64,000 bases of DNA from Paenibacillus sp. FSL R5-0766 (GTDB lineage: Bacteria; Bacillota; Bacilli; Paenibacillales; Paenibacillaceae). The notes below the pieces were generated by a model. It was not told where the DNA came from. It was given only the letters and a program-made list of their open reading frames with translations, and made no database searches. This document shows, in pieces, positions 26,761 to 34,964 of this stretch. The DNA lies in NCBI RefSeq assembly GCF_037971845.1, contig NZ_CP150227.1, positions 4,278,001 through 4,342,000 of the forward strand, given 5' to 3'. Made by a program: the position numbers and the translations under genes. Each line of letters begins with the position of its first letter. The first letter of the stretch is position 1.

Positions 26761-27633
26761 TTAATTTCCGCTCCCTTCTGCCGATGTATCTGCCTGGAAT
26801 TCCTGTGCAATCCGAACTGCAATTTGCTCATAACCTTGTCCGTTGGGATGGAAATGATCTGACGAGAGATACTCCCCCAGATGATTTTCAAATAAATCGA
26901 ATGTAGGGACCAGTGTCATCTTGTCCTCATTGTTCAAAATAGCCAGCGCAGCATCGTTCCATGCAGCAACCACTGCATTACCCGGCTTCTCGAGTTCCTT
27001 CACATCTCCAAATGGATTGTACAGCCCTATGTACGCAATCTGTGCATCGGGATTAATTTCTTTGACTTTCTTCAATATCTCTTGAAGGCGCTTCGACGTT
27101 TCCGGCAAAGCCGCTGCCAGCTGCTCTGCTGTTGGCGCATCTTCCCCCTGTAGAACTTGTCCTCCCTGGAACAAATCATTTGCACCGATCGAGAGCAAAA
27201 TAAAATTGGACTGCTGCAGAACGTAACGTACACCTTGCTCATCGAGTTTTTCCAATAAAGCATCTGTTCTCAAACCGTTTACACCCAGATTATTAAGAAC
27301 CTGAACGTCATATCCTTTATCTTTAAGCAGGTTGCCTGCACGTCTCACAAAACCGAGTCCTTCATCATCCCCCGTGCCTCTTGCCAGGGAATCACCGATG
27401 ACGGCCATCCGAATCTTGCCATCGTCCACGACAGCCGTTTGCCCATCGTTATTCTTAGGTGGTACGGTTGTCTCCTGTCCTGTAGTCAATGCGGAATCTC
27501 CCTCGGGAAAAATCACGTCTTTTATGGCGTATCCAAATCCAAATAACAACAACAAAGTTGCCAAGATGGATACTGTACTAACAGTTCTCCAGATCCATGG
27601 TGCTGAATCAAGGCTTTTTTTCTTTTTCATCAT
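26761..27633 (-). CDS. SGNH/GDSL-family lipase/esterase, membrane-anchored
   Basis: A 290-residue hydrolase with one N-terminal transmembrane segment (about 17-40) and an extracellular SGNH domain. Catalytic blocks are VIGDSLARG (Ser), the Gly in NLGVNGLRT, SIGANDLF (Asn) and DHFHPNGQGY (Asp and His). It would deacylate a cell-surface lipid or glycan. The start ATG-ATG is near GGAG; an earlier in-frame ATG at 27654 lacks a site. It abuts the ABC ATPase gene, suggesting that transporter and hydrolase work on the same envelope compound. Confidence 0.9.
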   Translation of the reverse strand: MMKKKKSLDSAPWIWRTVSTVSILATLLLLFGFGYAIKDVIFPEGDSALTTGQETTVPPKNNDGQTAVVDDGKIRMAVIGDSLARGTGDDEGLGFVRRAGNLLKDKGYDVQVLNNLGVNGLRTDALLEKLDEQGVRYVLQQSNFILLSIGANDLFQGGQVLQGEDAPTAEQLAAALPETSKRLQEILKKVKEINPDAQIAYIGLYNPFGDVKELEKPGNAVVAAWNDAALAILNNEDKMTLVPTFDLFENHLGEYLSSDHFHPNGQGYEQIAVRIAQEFQADTSAEGSGN

Positions 27634-27691
27634 CACATCTCCGCTCATGTACACCAGTCCGGGTGCTTTATCATTTATAATGACTTTACAT

Positions 27692-27742
27692 TAAGGCGTG
27701 TCTGAAAATCCGCTTACTTCGGAGTTTTCAGACACGCCCTAA
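27692..27742. repeat. Near-perfect palindromic element, possible MITE-like repeat
   Basis: The 14-bp arms GGCGTGTCTGAAAA (27695-27708) and TTTTCAGACACGCC (27725-27738) are exact inverted copies around 16 bases, flanked by TTAA and CTAA. There is no T-tract of terminator quality, and it sits upstream of the SGNH hydrolase gene rather than after a gene. Confidence 0.6.
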
Positions 27743-27837
27743 TGATGCTATTCCTAAATAACATAAATGTTCTGTCGTTAATTTGCAAATTTTGGCGCTA
27801 TATTCGCAGAATTCATTTTCCTTATGTCATTTTACGG

Positions 27838-27889
27838 AAAAAAGGTTATACCATACACAGATTTAAACTGTGTACTGGCATAACCTTTT
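27838..27889 (-). terminator. Terminator of the CAP-domain gene
   Basis: AAAAGGTTAT..CCA..ACACAG pairs with CTGTGT..TGG..ATAACCTTTT. On the minus strand the run TTTTTTCC follows. Confidence 0.8.
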
Positions 27890-27925
27890 GGAAAAGAAAT
27901 TCATACTTTCTTCATTATAAATCGA

Positions 27926-28738
27926 TTACTTACCGATAAACTCTTGTGCCCAGTATCCGTTGTAGAAACCTACACCGATATGCGTAAAGTTTTTGCTCAA
28001 AATATTGGCACGGTGACCTTCACTATTCATCCAAGCTGTAACCACTTCCTGAGGTGTTTTTTGTCCTTTGGCAATGTTCTCACCTGCATAGCTGTAAGTT
28101 ACTCCGAATTGTTTCATCATATCAAACGGAGAACCATACGTAGGTGACTGGTGATCAAAATAGTTGTTGTTGCTCATATCTTTTACTTTGGCAACAGCCA
28201 CTTTGTCCAGAAGTGCATCTGAAGTCAGGGCGTTCAGACCTGCTTTAGCACGCTCAGCGTTCACAAGTTTTACAACTTGAGTAGCAAAGTCGGATTGTGT
28301 GCTTTCGCTACCATTATTACTTGTATTGTTACCTGTGTTACCTGTGTTTGAAGGATCTTTTGCCGGTGTAGTTGCCGGTTTTTCTTCTTGAGCTGGTTGT
28401 GCTGGTTTAGTCGGTTGCTCCGGCTTAGTTGTAGGCTCAGCAGGTTTTGTTGTTGGTTGAGTTGGTTTTGTGGTCGGCTCAGCAGGTTTTGTCGTTTGAT
28501 CAGGCTGCGTAGCAGGTTTCTCTACAATTTGCCCCTCGGATACGGTGTATCCATTTTGTTTGAGCCATTTCTCAATATAAGCTTTCAAGCTGTCTGTGCT
28601 TGTAATTTTGTACGTTGTGATAGTCTTATATGTTGAATCTGCAGCAGACGCGGAAGCAGGAAGCATTACCCCTACGGCCAGTACGGCTGTCAGACTACTC
28701 GTTACGACAGTTTTCATCCATTTCTTTTTCAAATTCAT
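27926..28738 (-). CDS. Secreted CAP-domain (SCP-like) protein
   Basis: A 270-residue secreted protein. The signal peptide ends near ASASA (residue 32). A region of about 45 residues possibly binding peptidoglycan follows (TYKITSTDSLKAYIEKWLKQ), then a Lys/Pro/Thr/Glu repeat linker (units of TTKPAEP and TTKPTQP). The CAP domain comprises about 145-270, with VNAERAKAGLNAL, FDHQSPTYGSPFDM, YAGENIAKG and the ending VGFYNGYWAQEFIGK. It resembles Bacillus YkwD-type proteins. The function of bacterial CAP proteins is poorly defined. AAGGAGATGA precedes the ATG. Monocistronic. Confidence 0.9.
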   Translation of the reverse strand: MNLKKKWMKTVVTSSLTAVLAVGVMLPASASAADSTYKTITTYKITSTDSLKAYIEKWLKQNGYTVSEGQIVEKPATQPDQTTKPAEPTTKPTQPTTKPAEPTTKPEQPTKPAQPAQEEKPATTPAKDPSNTGNTGNNTSNNGSESTQSDFATQVVKLVNAERAKAGLNALTSDALLDKVAVAKVKDMSNNNYFDHQSPTYGSPFDMMKQFGVTYSYAGENIAKGQKTPQEVVTAWMNSEGHRANILSKNFTHIGVGFYNGYWAQEFIGK

Positions 28739-28882
28739 TCATCTCCTTAAGATTAGTTATTACAACTTTGTAATTAATACTCTAGCAGTATATCAATTCA
28801 ACAGGAGATTGTGAACCTATAAAATATGGAAAAGTAACTTTTTTGTCATTTTTTTAGAATGTATCAGATTTGACAAAAGCAT

Positions 28883-28922
28883 AAAAAAAAGACATTCGGA
28901 CTAAAAAGGCTAGTCGAATGTC
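28883..28922 (-). terminator. Terminator of the purT-GNAT operon
   Basis: GACATTCG/CGAATGTC stem extended by ACTA/TAGT. On the minus strand it is followed by TTTTTTTT. It lies 90 bases past the GNAT stop. Confidence 0.8.
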
Positions 28923-29013
28923 GCTTCACCATCTATTTATCATTCACCACACCAGAATGTGCAGATCAGGATATCATGAGAATTTCCATGCAATAGAAGA
29001 AACTTTATTTATA

Positions 29014-29472
29014 CTATAGAAGAACTTTACTGAACCGATAGCCTCTCTTCTGAAAACCAATGTGCTCATAAAAAGAGTACGCTGTTGAAGTCACTTCACG
29101 GTTTGCACCCGTGACAAACAGTTGTTTACCACCTTGCTGTCTGCCCCAATCTTCGGCACGAGCCATCAGACGACGGGCAATCCCACCACCACGATGTTCT
29201 TGACCTACAATCAGGGAAGTAATTTGTGCGGCAGGTTCTGGATAGGCATGACTTTGCACACATTGCAAGCCAATCACACCAATAATTTGTTCATCCACTT
29301 CGGCAACAAGCATGCATGCGTTTGGATTGGTTTCCAAACATTCAATACGTTCTTTCATGACATTGGTTGTTGTCGGATAGCTGACCTCTCGCATCAGTCC
29401 CGTTACCGCTTCAGCATCTCGTAGCTCACACTCTCGGATCATCAGTACAGGGGCCTCAACATTATTGGACAT
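29014..29472 (-). CDS. GNAT-family N-acetyltransferase
   Basis: A 152-residue acetyltransferase. The acetyl-CoA-binding motif A is [17 protein letters not shown], with the preceding beta strand AAQITSL; the C-terminal [13 protein letters not shown] segment is also typical. It uses acetyl-CoA to acetylate an amine; the substrate is unknown. It overlaps the end of purT by 11 bases and shares a terminator, so it is co-transcribed, though no pathway link to purine synthesis is evident. Confidence 0.9.
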   Translation of the reverse strand: MSNNVEAPVLMIRECELRDAEAVTGLMREVSYPTTTNVMKERIECLETNPNACMLVAEVDEQIIGVIGLQCVQSHAYPEPAAQITSLIVGQEHRGGGIARRLMARAEDWGRQQGGKQLFVTGANREVTSTAYSFYEHIGFQKRGYRFSKVLL

Positions 29473-30649
29473 GATTTACCTCCACTTTCAGCATATTAGC
29501 GGCTTGCACCGCTGTTTTACGAGCTTCTTCCACATCTTGGCAAGCACTTAAGGCTACAGCCATTCGGCGTCCTACTTTGGTCTCAGGTTTGCCAAATACA
29601 CGAATCTGAGTACGAGGAAGTGCCAGTGCTTCTTCAATCCCGCCTACAGTAAAGTCAGATGTTTCATCATTAGCCTTCAGCGTTGCTGAAGCTCCCGGTG
29701 TCAACAGATGTACACCTGTGACCGGAAAACCAAGAATTGCACGTACATGCAGCGCAAACTCGGAACTGTCTTGCGTCACCATTGTAACCATACCTGTGTC
29801 ATGCGGACGAGGAGATACCTCGCTGAACACAACCCCATCCGATGTGAGGAACAATTCCACTCCAAACAGTCCATACCCGCCAAGTTCATCCGTGACGGAT
29901 TTGGCAATATGACAAGCTTGCTGCCATTGCTCAGGAGTCATTGCATGAGGTTGCCAGGATTCGACATAATCCCCATCCTTCTGAATATGACCAATCGGAG
30001 GACAAAATACGGTGCCTGATACAGACCTAACGGTGAGTAATGTAATCTCACTGTCAAATTGCACAAAGCTCTCCACGATAACACGAACGGATTTGCCACG
30101 AGCCCCCGAAAGAGCAATGTTCCAGCAATCCTCCACGTCGTCCGGTGTTCGGCATACACTCTGCCCTTTGCCGGAAGAACTCATCAATGGTTTAATGACA
30201 CAAGGTGTGCCAAGCTTACGTACGGCTTCCTGAAGTTGTTCCAGGTTGTCCGCAAAAAGGTAATCAGCTGTCGGAAGTTTCAATTGTTCGGCTGCAAGGC
30301 GACGGATGCCTTCGCGATCCATCGTTAAACGTGCAGCTCGGGCAGTAGGTACTACACAAAATCCCTCTTCCTCAAGCTCCAGTAAAGCTTCTGTTGCAAT
30401 AGCTTCAATCTCAGGTACGATGTAATGAGGTTTTTCTTTACGGATCAATTGTTTCAAAGCTTCGGCATCCAGCATGTCGATGCAGTAAGACCGGTGCGCG
30501 ACCTGCATTGCAGGTGCGTTCTCATAACGATCAACAGCGATCGTCTCTACTCCCAGTCGTTGGGCCTCAATAACGACCTCTTTTCCCAATTCTCCACTGC
30601 CTAGTAGCAGCATTTTTTTGGCTTGAGCCGTAAAAGGAGCACCCCACAT
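29462..30649 (-). CDS. purT: Formate-dependent phosphoribosylglycinamide formyltransferase (GAR transformylase 2)
   Basis: A 395-residue ATP-grasp enzyme that joins formate to GAR in the third step of purine synthesis, independent of folate. Seen: the N-terminal [33 protein letters not shown], the ATP-grasp stretch [56 protein letters not shown], and the ending region with [16 protein letters not shown] lies about 13 bases before the ATG. No purine riboswitch or clear PurR box was found in the 250-base leader. Confidence 0.95.
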   Translation of the reverse strand: MWGAPFTAQAKKMLLLGSGELGKEVVIEAQRLGVETIAVDRYENAPAMQVAHRSYCIDMLDAEALKQLIRKEKPHYIVPEIEAIATEALLELEEEGFCVVPTARAARLTMDREGIRRLAAEQLKLPTADYLFADNLEQLQEAVRKLGTPCVIKPLMSSSGKGQSVCRTPDDVEDCWNIALSGARGKSVRVIVESFVQFDSEITLLTVRSVSGTVFCPPIGHIQKDGDYVESWQPHAMTPEQWQQACHIAKSVTDELGGYGLFGVELFLTSDGVVFSEVSPRPHDTGMVTMVTQDSSEFALHVRAILGFPVTGVHLLTPGASATLKANDETSDFTVGGIEEALALPRTQIRVFGKPETKVGRRMAVALSACQDVEEARKTAVQAANMLKVEVNHVQ

Positions 30650-30882
30650 GTTCTTTCCAATCCTCCCAAAGAGAAATCTTCTATATCTGTCTCTCTATTT
30701 TCGGGGTTTTGGTTAAAGATTGCAAGAGTGTCCCTTATTTTTCTTGTGAATTTTACAAGATTTTTTGTGTTTTTTCGATCAAATTTTACAATTACCGCTT
30801 ACAGATTCGATACTCCTTCCATTCCTCCCATAATTAAGGAAATGTCAAAAGAGTAGATTTTAATATTCCAGTGAACATGAAT

Positions 30883-30931
30883 AAGCAAACAAACCCAAAG
30901 TTTAGAACCTTGGGATTTGCTTGTTTTTTTC
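30883..30931. terminator. Hairpin overlapping the reductase stop codon
   Basis: AAGCAAAC..ACCCAAAG pairs with CTTGGGATTTGCTT, then TTTTTTT on the plus strand. On the minus strand it covers the stop of the FNR gene with a weak T-tract. Probably ends reductase transcription. Confidence 0.5.
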
Positions 30932-31924
30932 TCTGAAAATTTCATTATGGGAGGAGACGTACGCCATCATGGGAGCATCTGGAGTCAAGTATTTTTTCGC
31001 ACTATTTACAGCTAAAATCGCATCGTTGAAGGCTCCGGCAATAAGTCTGACTTTGCTATCGTGAGTTGCACAATCCCCTGCAGCAAAAACACCCGGCAGA
31101 CTCGTCTGTGCATGGTGACTCATTAGAACCATTCCATCGTCCATTTCTAAGCCACAACTGGCAAGATCACTTAAATTGCTTTTATATCCATGACTAACTA
31201 CGACTTCATCCACATCTAACAATACATTTTCCTGACTCTCCATATGCGTAATTACAACCTGATGGATACGTTCACCATGATTATGAAGCCGTGTGATGCT
31301 ATATGGTGTTCTGACATCCGTTACATTGTTCATCTCACTAACATTGCGTTCCATTGCACGAAACTCATTTTTTCGGTGGACGACCACTACGCTCCGTGCA
31401 AGTTGAGCAAGTTCAATTGCCCAATCTACTGCACTGTTGCCTCCTCCTGAAATGAGCACCCGCTTCCCGGAAAAATGTTCTGGATTTTGCACGGTGTAAT
31501 GAAGATTTTCATACTCACATTCCATTGGCTCTTGAAGCTCCAATTTTTGAATTTCTGCGATACCGCGGCCCACTGCAACAATGATTGTACGCGTATAGTG
31601 TATGTCGCCTTCAGCAGTATACAGAGCCAAAATCTCGTTGTCCAGTCGAGCGAACCGATCTACTTTGCAATTCAATTCAACCGTTGGATTAAAGGTATTC
31701 GCCTGCTGAACCAGATACTCAATCAACTTTGAACACTTCATTGGTGGCAGGCCACCCACATCCCAAATAGTTTTTTCGGAATAGGTATGCAGAAAACCAC
31801 CAAGTTGGTCTTTGCCGTCAATGATCTTAACTCTCATATCACGCATCCCTGCATAAAAAGCTGCATACATGCCAGCAGGGCCGCCTCCAATGATGGTTAC
31901 ATCATAGATATCTTCTTCATTCAT
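30902..31924 (-). CDS. Ferredoxin/flavodoxin-NADP+ reductase (thioredoxin-reductase-like)
   Basis: A 340-residue FAD/NADPH oxidoreductase of the YumC-like type. FAD-binding IIGGGPAGMYAAFYAG at the N-terminus, NADPH-binding LISGGGNSAVDWAIEL in the middle, and FAAGDCATHDSKVRLIAG near the C-terminus. The CxxC pair of true thioredoxin reductase is absent, which fits ferredoxin/flavodoxin reductase. The ATG is eight bases after AAGGTG; a GTG three codons upstream is possible. It follows a siderophore-binding lipoprotein behind a Fur box, so it could supply electrons for iron release or to the Fur-controlled flavodoxin near 14.5 kb. Confidence 0.9.
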   Translation of the reverse strand: MNEEDIYDVTIIGGGPAGMYAAFYAGMRDMRVKIIDGKDQLGGFLHTYSEKTIWDVGGLPPMKCSKLIEYLVQQANTFNPTVELNCKVDRFARLDNEILALYTAEGDIHYTRTIIVAVGRGIAEIQKLELQEPMECEYENLHYTVQNPEHFSGKRVLISGGGNSAVDWAIELAQLARSVVVVHRKNEFRAMERNVSEMNNVTDVRTPYSITRLHNHGERIHQVVITHMESQENVLLDVDEVVVSHGYKSNLSDLASCGLEMDDGMVLMSHHAQTSLPGVFAAGDCATHDSKVRLIAGAFNDAILAVNSAKKYLTPDAPMMAYVSSHNEIFREKNKQIPRF

Positions 31925-31986
31925 TTTAAACACACCTTGTTAATTTAGTTATGAATTCGAGATACATGTCACTTTACCCGTTTGCT

Positions 31987-32976
31987 TTATTTGTTTTTTG
32001 CTTCAAAAGCAGCAACAATATCATCAATGACATATTCATCGGCAAGTGGAGACATTCCCAGATTGAACCATTCCTTGCCACCTACCATATAGACGTGGTC
32101 CTGCTTGACTGCTTTCAGATTTTTCCATAACGATGAAGATAACATATCTTCAAATTTCTTTTTAATTTCCGGATTAGTCTCATCATCCAGCTGAACGATC
32201 AGATGATCTGCGTCGTATTCAGGCAGTACTTCCAAGGATACGGACATGGCTGTTTGATCTTTCGGGAAATTAGGAAGTGGATTCATTCCCAATCGTTTGT
32301 GGACAAAGTTTCCTCGGTCAAGGTTCTCCCCATGAAGGACGATTTCTTTTTCCATCACTCTAATGTAGAGAACAGTCTCCTCACCAATCAGCTTATCCAA
32401 TTTGGCAGCAGCTACCTTCTCCTTATCCACCAAATCCTGAATCACCTTTTCTGCCTGTTCTTCTTTGTCCAAAATTTTGGCCATATCCCGCAGTTCATCG
32501 CGCCAATCATCACGCTGTGGCAAAAGTACGGTAGGTGCTATCAGAGTAAGCTGATCATAGTCCTTTTTGGACCACCAGTCAGGGGCGATAATCAAATCCG
32601 GAGCTGCCTCCATCAGGGCTTCAAAGTTAGGCGTTCTTCCTATTCCCATTTTCATCGTGTTTGCGAATGGCTCTTGCAAGTAAGAAGGAAAATCCTCATG
32701 GTAGTTCTGTACAGCAATGGGTACGATGCCAAGAGAATATAAAAATTCTGGATATACAACGGACAAACCAACTATTTTTTGTGGGTTCACCGGAATTTCA
32801 ACTTCTCCCATTTCCGTGTTCACTTTTTTCACCTGACTGGCTTCTGTTGTTGAAGAATTGGCGGTACCCGCTTCTTGACCCTCGCTCGAGGATGCTTCGT
32901 TGCCTGCTGCACCGCAAGCCGAAATAATGAGCACCAACATCATGGTGCATAGTACCGTTAACCATCTGAATCTCAT
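31987..32976 (-). CDS. Iron-siderophore ABC transporter substrate-binding lipoprotein
   Basis: A 329-residue lipoprotein with lipobox ISAC (Cys21) and a FecB/FhuD-type helical-backbone binding fold: EIPVNPQKIVGLSVVYPEFLYSLGI, then APDLIIAPDWW, the long linking helix with LDKEEQAEKVI, and MVGGKEWFNLGMSPL at the C-terminus. It captures a ferric siderophore outside the membrane. No permease or ATPase gene is adjacent, so transport must use components encoded elsewhere. GGGGGT lies before the ATG, and a Fur box is about 50 bases upstream. It shares the operon with a flavodoxin/ferredoxin reductase and follows a Btr-like regulator. Confidence 0.93.
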   Translation of the reverse strand: MRFRWLTVLCTMMLVLIISACGAAGNEASSSEGQEAGTANSSTTEASQVKKVNTEMGEVEIPVNPQKIVGLSVVYPEFLYSLGIVPIAVQNYHEDFPSYLQEPFANTMKMGIGRTPNFEALMEAAPDLIIAPDWWSKKDYDQLTLIAPTVLLPQRDDWRDELRDMAKILDKEEQAEKVIQDLVDKEKVAAAKLDKLIGEETVLYIRVMEKEIVLHGENLDRGNFVHKRLGMNPLPNFPKDQTAMSVSLEVLPEYDADHLIVQLDDETNPEIKKKFEDMLSSSLWKNLKAVKQDHVYMVGGKEWFNLGMSPLADEYVIDDIVAAFEAKNK

Positions 32977-33023
32977 TCTTTATGTACCCCCTATATGGCA
33001 TTTAGTTATGACAACGTCTAATT

Positions 33024-33042
33024 AATAATAATTATCATTATC
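33024..33042 (-). promoter_or_regulatory. Fur box upstream of the siderophore-binding protein gene
   Basis: On the minus strand GATAATGATAATTATTATT matches 17 of 19 positions of the classical Fur box. It lies 48 bases before the lipoprotein start. Confidence 0.8.
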
Positions 33043-33107
33043 ATTACGATATAGGAGTAGTATAATAAAATATGTTCAGGCATGATATTGACTATTCAGA
33101 CTTTTTG

Positions 33108-34748
33108 CTATGGACGATCTTGCCATAACTTTAATATTTCATCCAACATAAGCTCATGGGTAAACGCAGTGTAGTCCAGCAGGACGCTCGACAACAGGAT
33201 ATCCATTCTGCCATTCTGTACCGCTAACAACGCAAGCCATTCTTCAGACTTACGTACAGCAGACCATGTCTGCCTGGATGTCTCATCATCACCCACAATC
33301 AGTAATATTCTTTCAACGTTGAGAACAGACAACTCCCTAATGGTTACTGTGCCACGTTCCCAATAAGTCTCAACTCCTTCAGGACCCTCCATTTGCATAT
33401 CAACGTAAAAAACGGAAGCAATGCTCCTTGGGCCTAACATCTGCAACGCTTCACCATGAACTTTGAGTACAACTAATCTGTCTTTTCGTATGAAATCCTC
33501 AAGCTGATTCTTTATGGTCGTTGCCTTCTCTTCATATCTTTGAAGCCATACCTCTGCAATATCCGACCTGTCCAAAAAGCTTGCAACATATCTCAAATGC
33601 TCTCTCCAATCTCCTTTTTCCCACGGGAGGTCACACACCGGAGCAATGGATTGAAGCTGTCTTTGCAAATCCTCAGACTCCGTCCCAACAGTAATAATAT
33701 AATCAGGTTTAACTAATCGAAGCTGTTCCAGCCAGGTGGTCTCACTCTCTGCGAGTGGCATAACTTTGTCCGTTTCATATTTACGTCGGTAATAGTATGT
33801 CCACGGATGACTTGCCGGCGCGGCACAGGGAATGATCTGCAATGCAAGCAGTATACCAATGCTCACAGAATGAACTGCAGCAATTTTTTGTTTGCTATTA
33901 CGTATAAACGCTGCTGGTGGAATGCCAGAGATTTGCTTGAATTTACGCCGGAAATACGTCTCATCCTGATAACCCACGTACGATGCCACATCCTTGAGTC
34001 GATAACTGTGATCATTTCTCATTAAGATCTGGGCTTGTTTAATTCGGTATAGAGTCAAATAGTCAACAGGACTGTACCCATACCTTTTCTTGAATAAACG
34101 CATGAAATGTCGAGGGCTCATTCGTGCCACATTTGCTAAATCCTCAATGGTTAATCTCTTCGAATAATTCTGCTCCATGTAACCTTTGACATGTTCAATT
34201 GGTGAAGCCGGATCCGTCTTTTCGGCACAGGCCACGTCGTAAAACATGGTATACAACAGTTCCTGAAAACGAATCTGACCATAGTACCTTTGCAAACCAT
34301 CCTTCTTCAACGTGTGGTGGTAAATCATCTGACAGATCACGCCAACAGCAATGGGTGAAGATGAGCTGACCTCGCCATTCACTTCATTACGTAAAAGTTG
34401 CTTCATCATTTCAAGGGCTGTTCCACCCTCCTGCTCCAGTGCGTACATGACATCAAAACTCATGTGATACACGCCTCTTTCATCCAACGAATGCACATTT
34501 GCCTCAACCAGTTGCCCCGGGAAGCCTACATACAGTCCGCCCGCCTTCAATTCGATGAAACTGCCATCTATCTTTAACCACCCTTGCCCACTGGCTACAA
34601 ATAATAACATGTATGTTTCAATGAAGTGTTTCCTCAGAAGCCACTCCGTCGCAGGATCACTCGTATAATTCACGTGAAGGAGCCTAAAATTCATATGATC
34701 CAGGTGATCCAAATGCTTTGAATTTATTTCGTTGTTGTCCATCTGCAT
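33108..34748 (-). CDS. AraC-family regulator fused to a siderophore-binding domain (Btr-like)
   Basis: A 546-residue protein of three parts: an N-terminal cupin-like region (about 20-160), an AraC double helix-turn-helix (about 180-280; TIEDLANVARMSPRHFMRLF and LKDVASYVGYQDETYFRRKF), and a C-terminal FecB/FhuD-like substrate-binding domain (about 300-546). This is the layout of the Bacillus bacillibactin regulator Btr, in which the bound ferric siderophore activates uptake genes. The start is the ATG after GGAGG; an earlier ATG at 34766 is less well placed. Its likely target is the siderophore-binding gene next downstream. The actual ligand is unknown. Confidence 0.9.
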   Translation of the reverse strand: MQMDNNEINSKHLDHLDHMNFRLLHVNYTSDPATEWLLRKHFIETYMLLFVASGQGWLKIDGSFIELKAGGLYVGFPGQLVEANVHSLDERGVYHMSFDVMYALEQEGGTALEMMKQLLRNEVNGEVSSSSPIAVGVICQMIYHHTLKKDGLQRYYGQIRFQELLYTMFYDVACAEKTDPASPIEHVKGYMEQNYSKRLTIEDLANVARMSPRHFMRLFKKRYGYSPVDYLTLYRIKQAQILMRNDHSYRLKDVASYVGYQDETYFRRKFKQISGIPPAAFIRNSKQKIAAVHSVSIGILLALQIIPCAAPASHPWTYYYRRKYETDKVMPLAESETTWLEQLRLVKPDYIITVGTESEDLQRQLQSIAPVCDLPWEKGDWREHLRYVASFLDRSDIAEVWLQRYEEKATTIKNQLEDFIRKDRLVVLKVHGEALQMLGPRSIASVFYVDMQMEGPEGVETYWERGTVTIRELSVLNVERILLIVGDDETSRQTWSAVRKSEEWLALLAVQNGRMDILLSSVLLDYTAFTHELMLDEILKLWQDRP

Positions 34749-34821
34749 TGATCTCCCTCCAGCCATGAACGATTGTATTGATTTCAGTCTTCAAAAATAT
34801 AACATACCACACTAACGAATA

Positions 34822-34911
34822 AAAAAAACACTCCGGCTATCCTCTAACCTGTCTTCAATGAATAAGATGCACTTATTATTGAAGGATCAGGCTATAGAAC
34901 ACCAGAGTGTT
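34822..34911 (-). terminator. Long structured terminator of the ABC exporter operon
   Basis: AACACTC/GAGTGTT outer stem enclosing a CTTCAAT..AATAAG/CTTATT..TTGAAG inner stem. On the minus strand it ends in TTTTTTTT. Unusually long for an intrinsic terminator. Confidence 0.7.
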
Positions 34912-34964
34912 ATAAATTCATAGGTGTTCAGACGCTTCACAAGCATCCGAAGTTTTCATTTTCA

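Noticed and set aside
28388..28636. Cysteine/leucine-rich plus-strand frame opposite the CAP gene
   Set aside because: It mirrors the Lys/Pro/Thr repeat linker of the CAP protein; the repeat generates the apparent motif.
30650..30901. Purine riboswitch or PurR box upstream of purT
   Set aside because: No conserved riboswitch core or paired PurBox sequence was visible in the leader.
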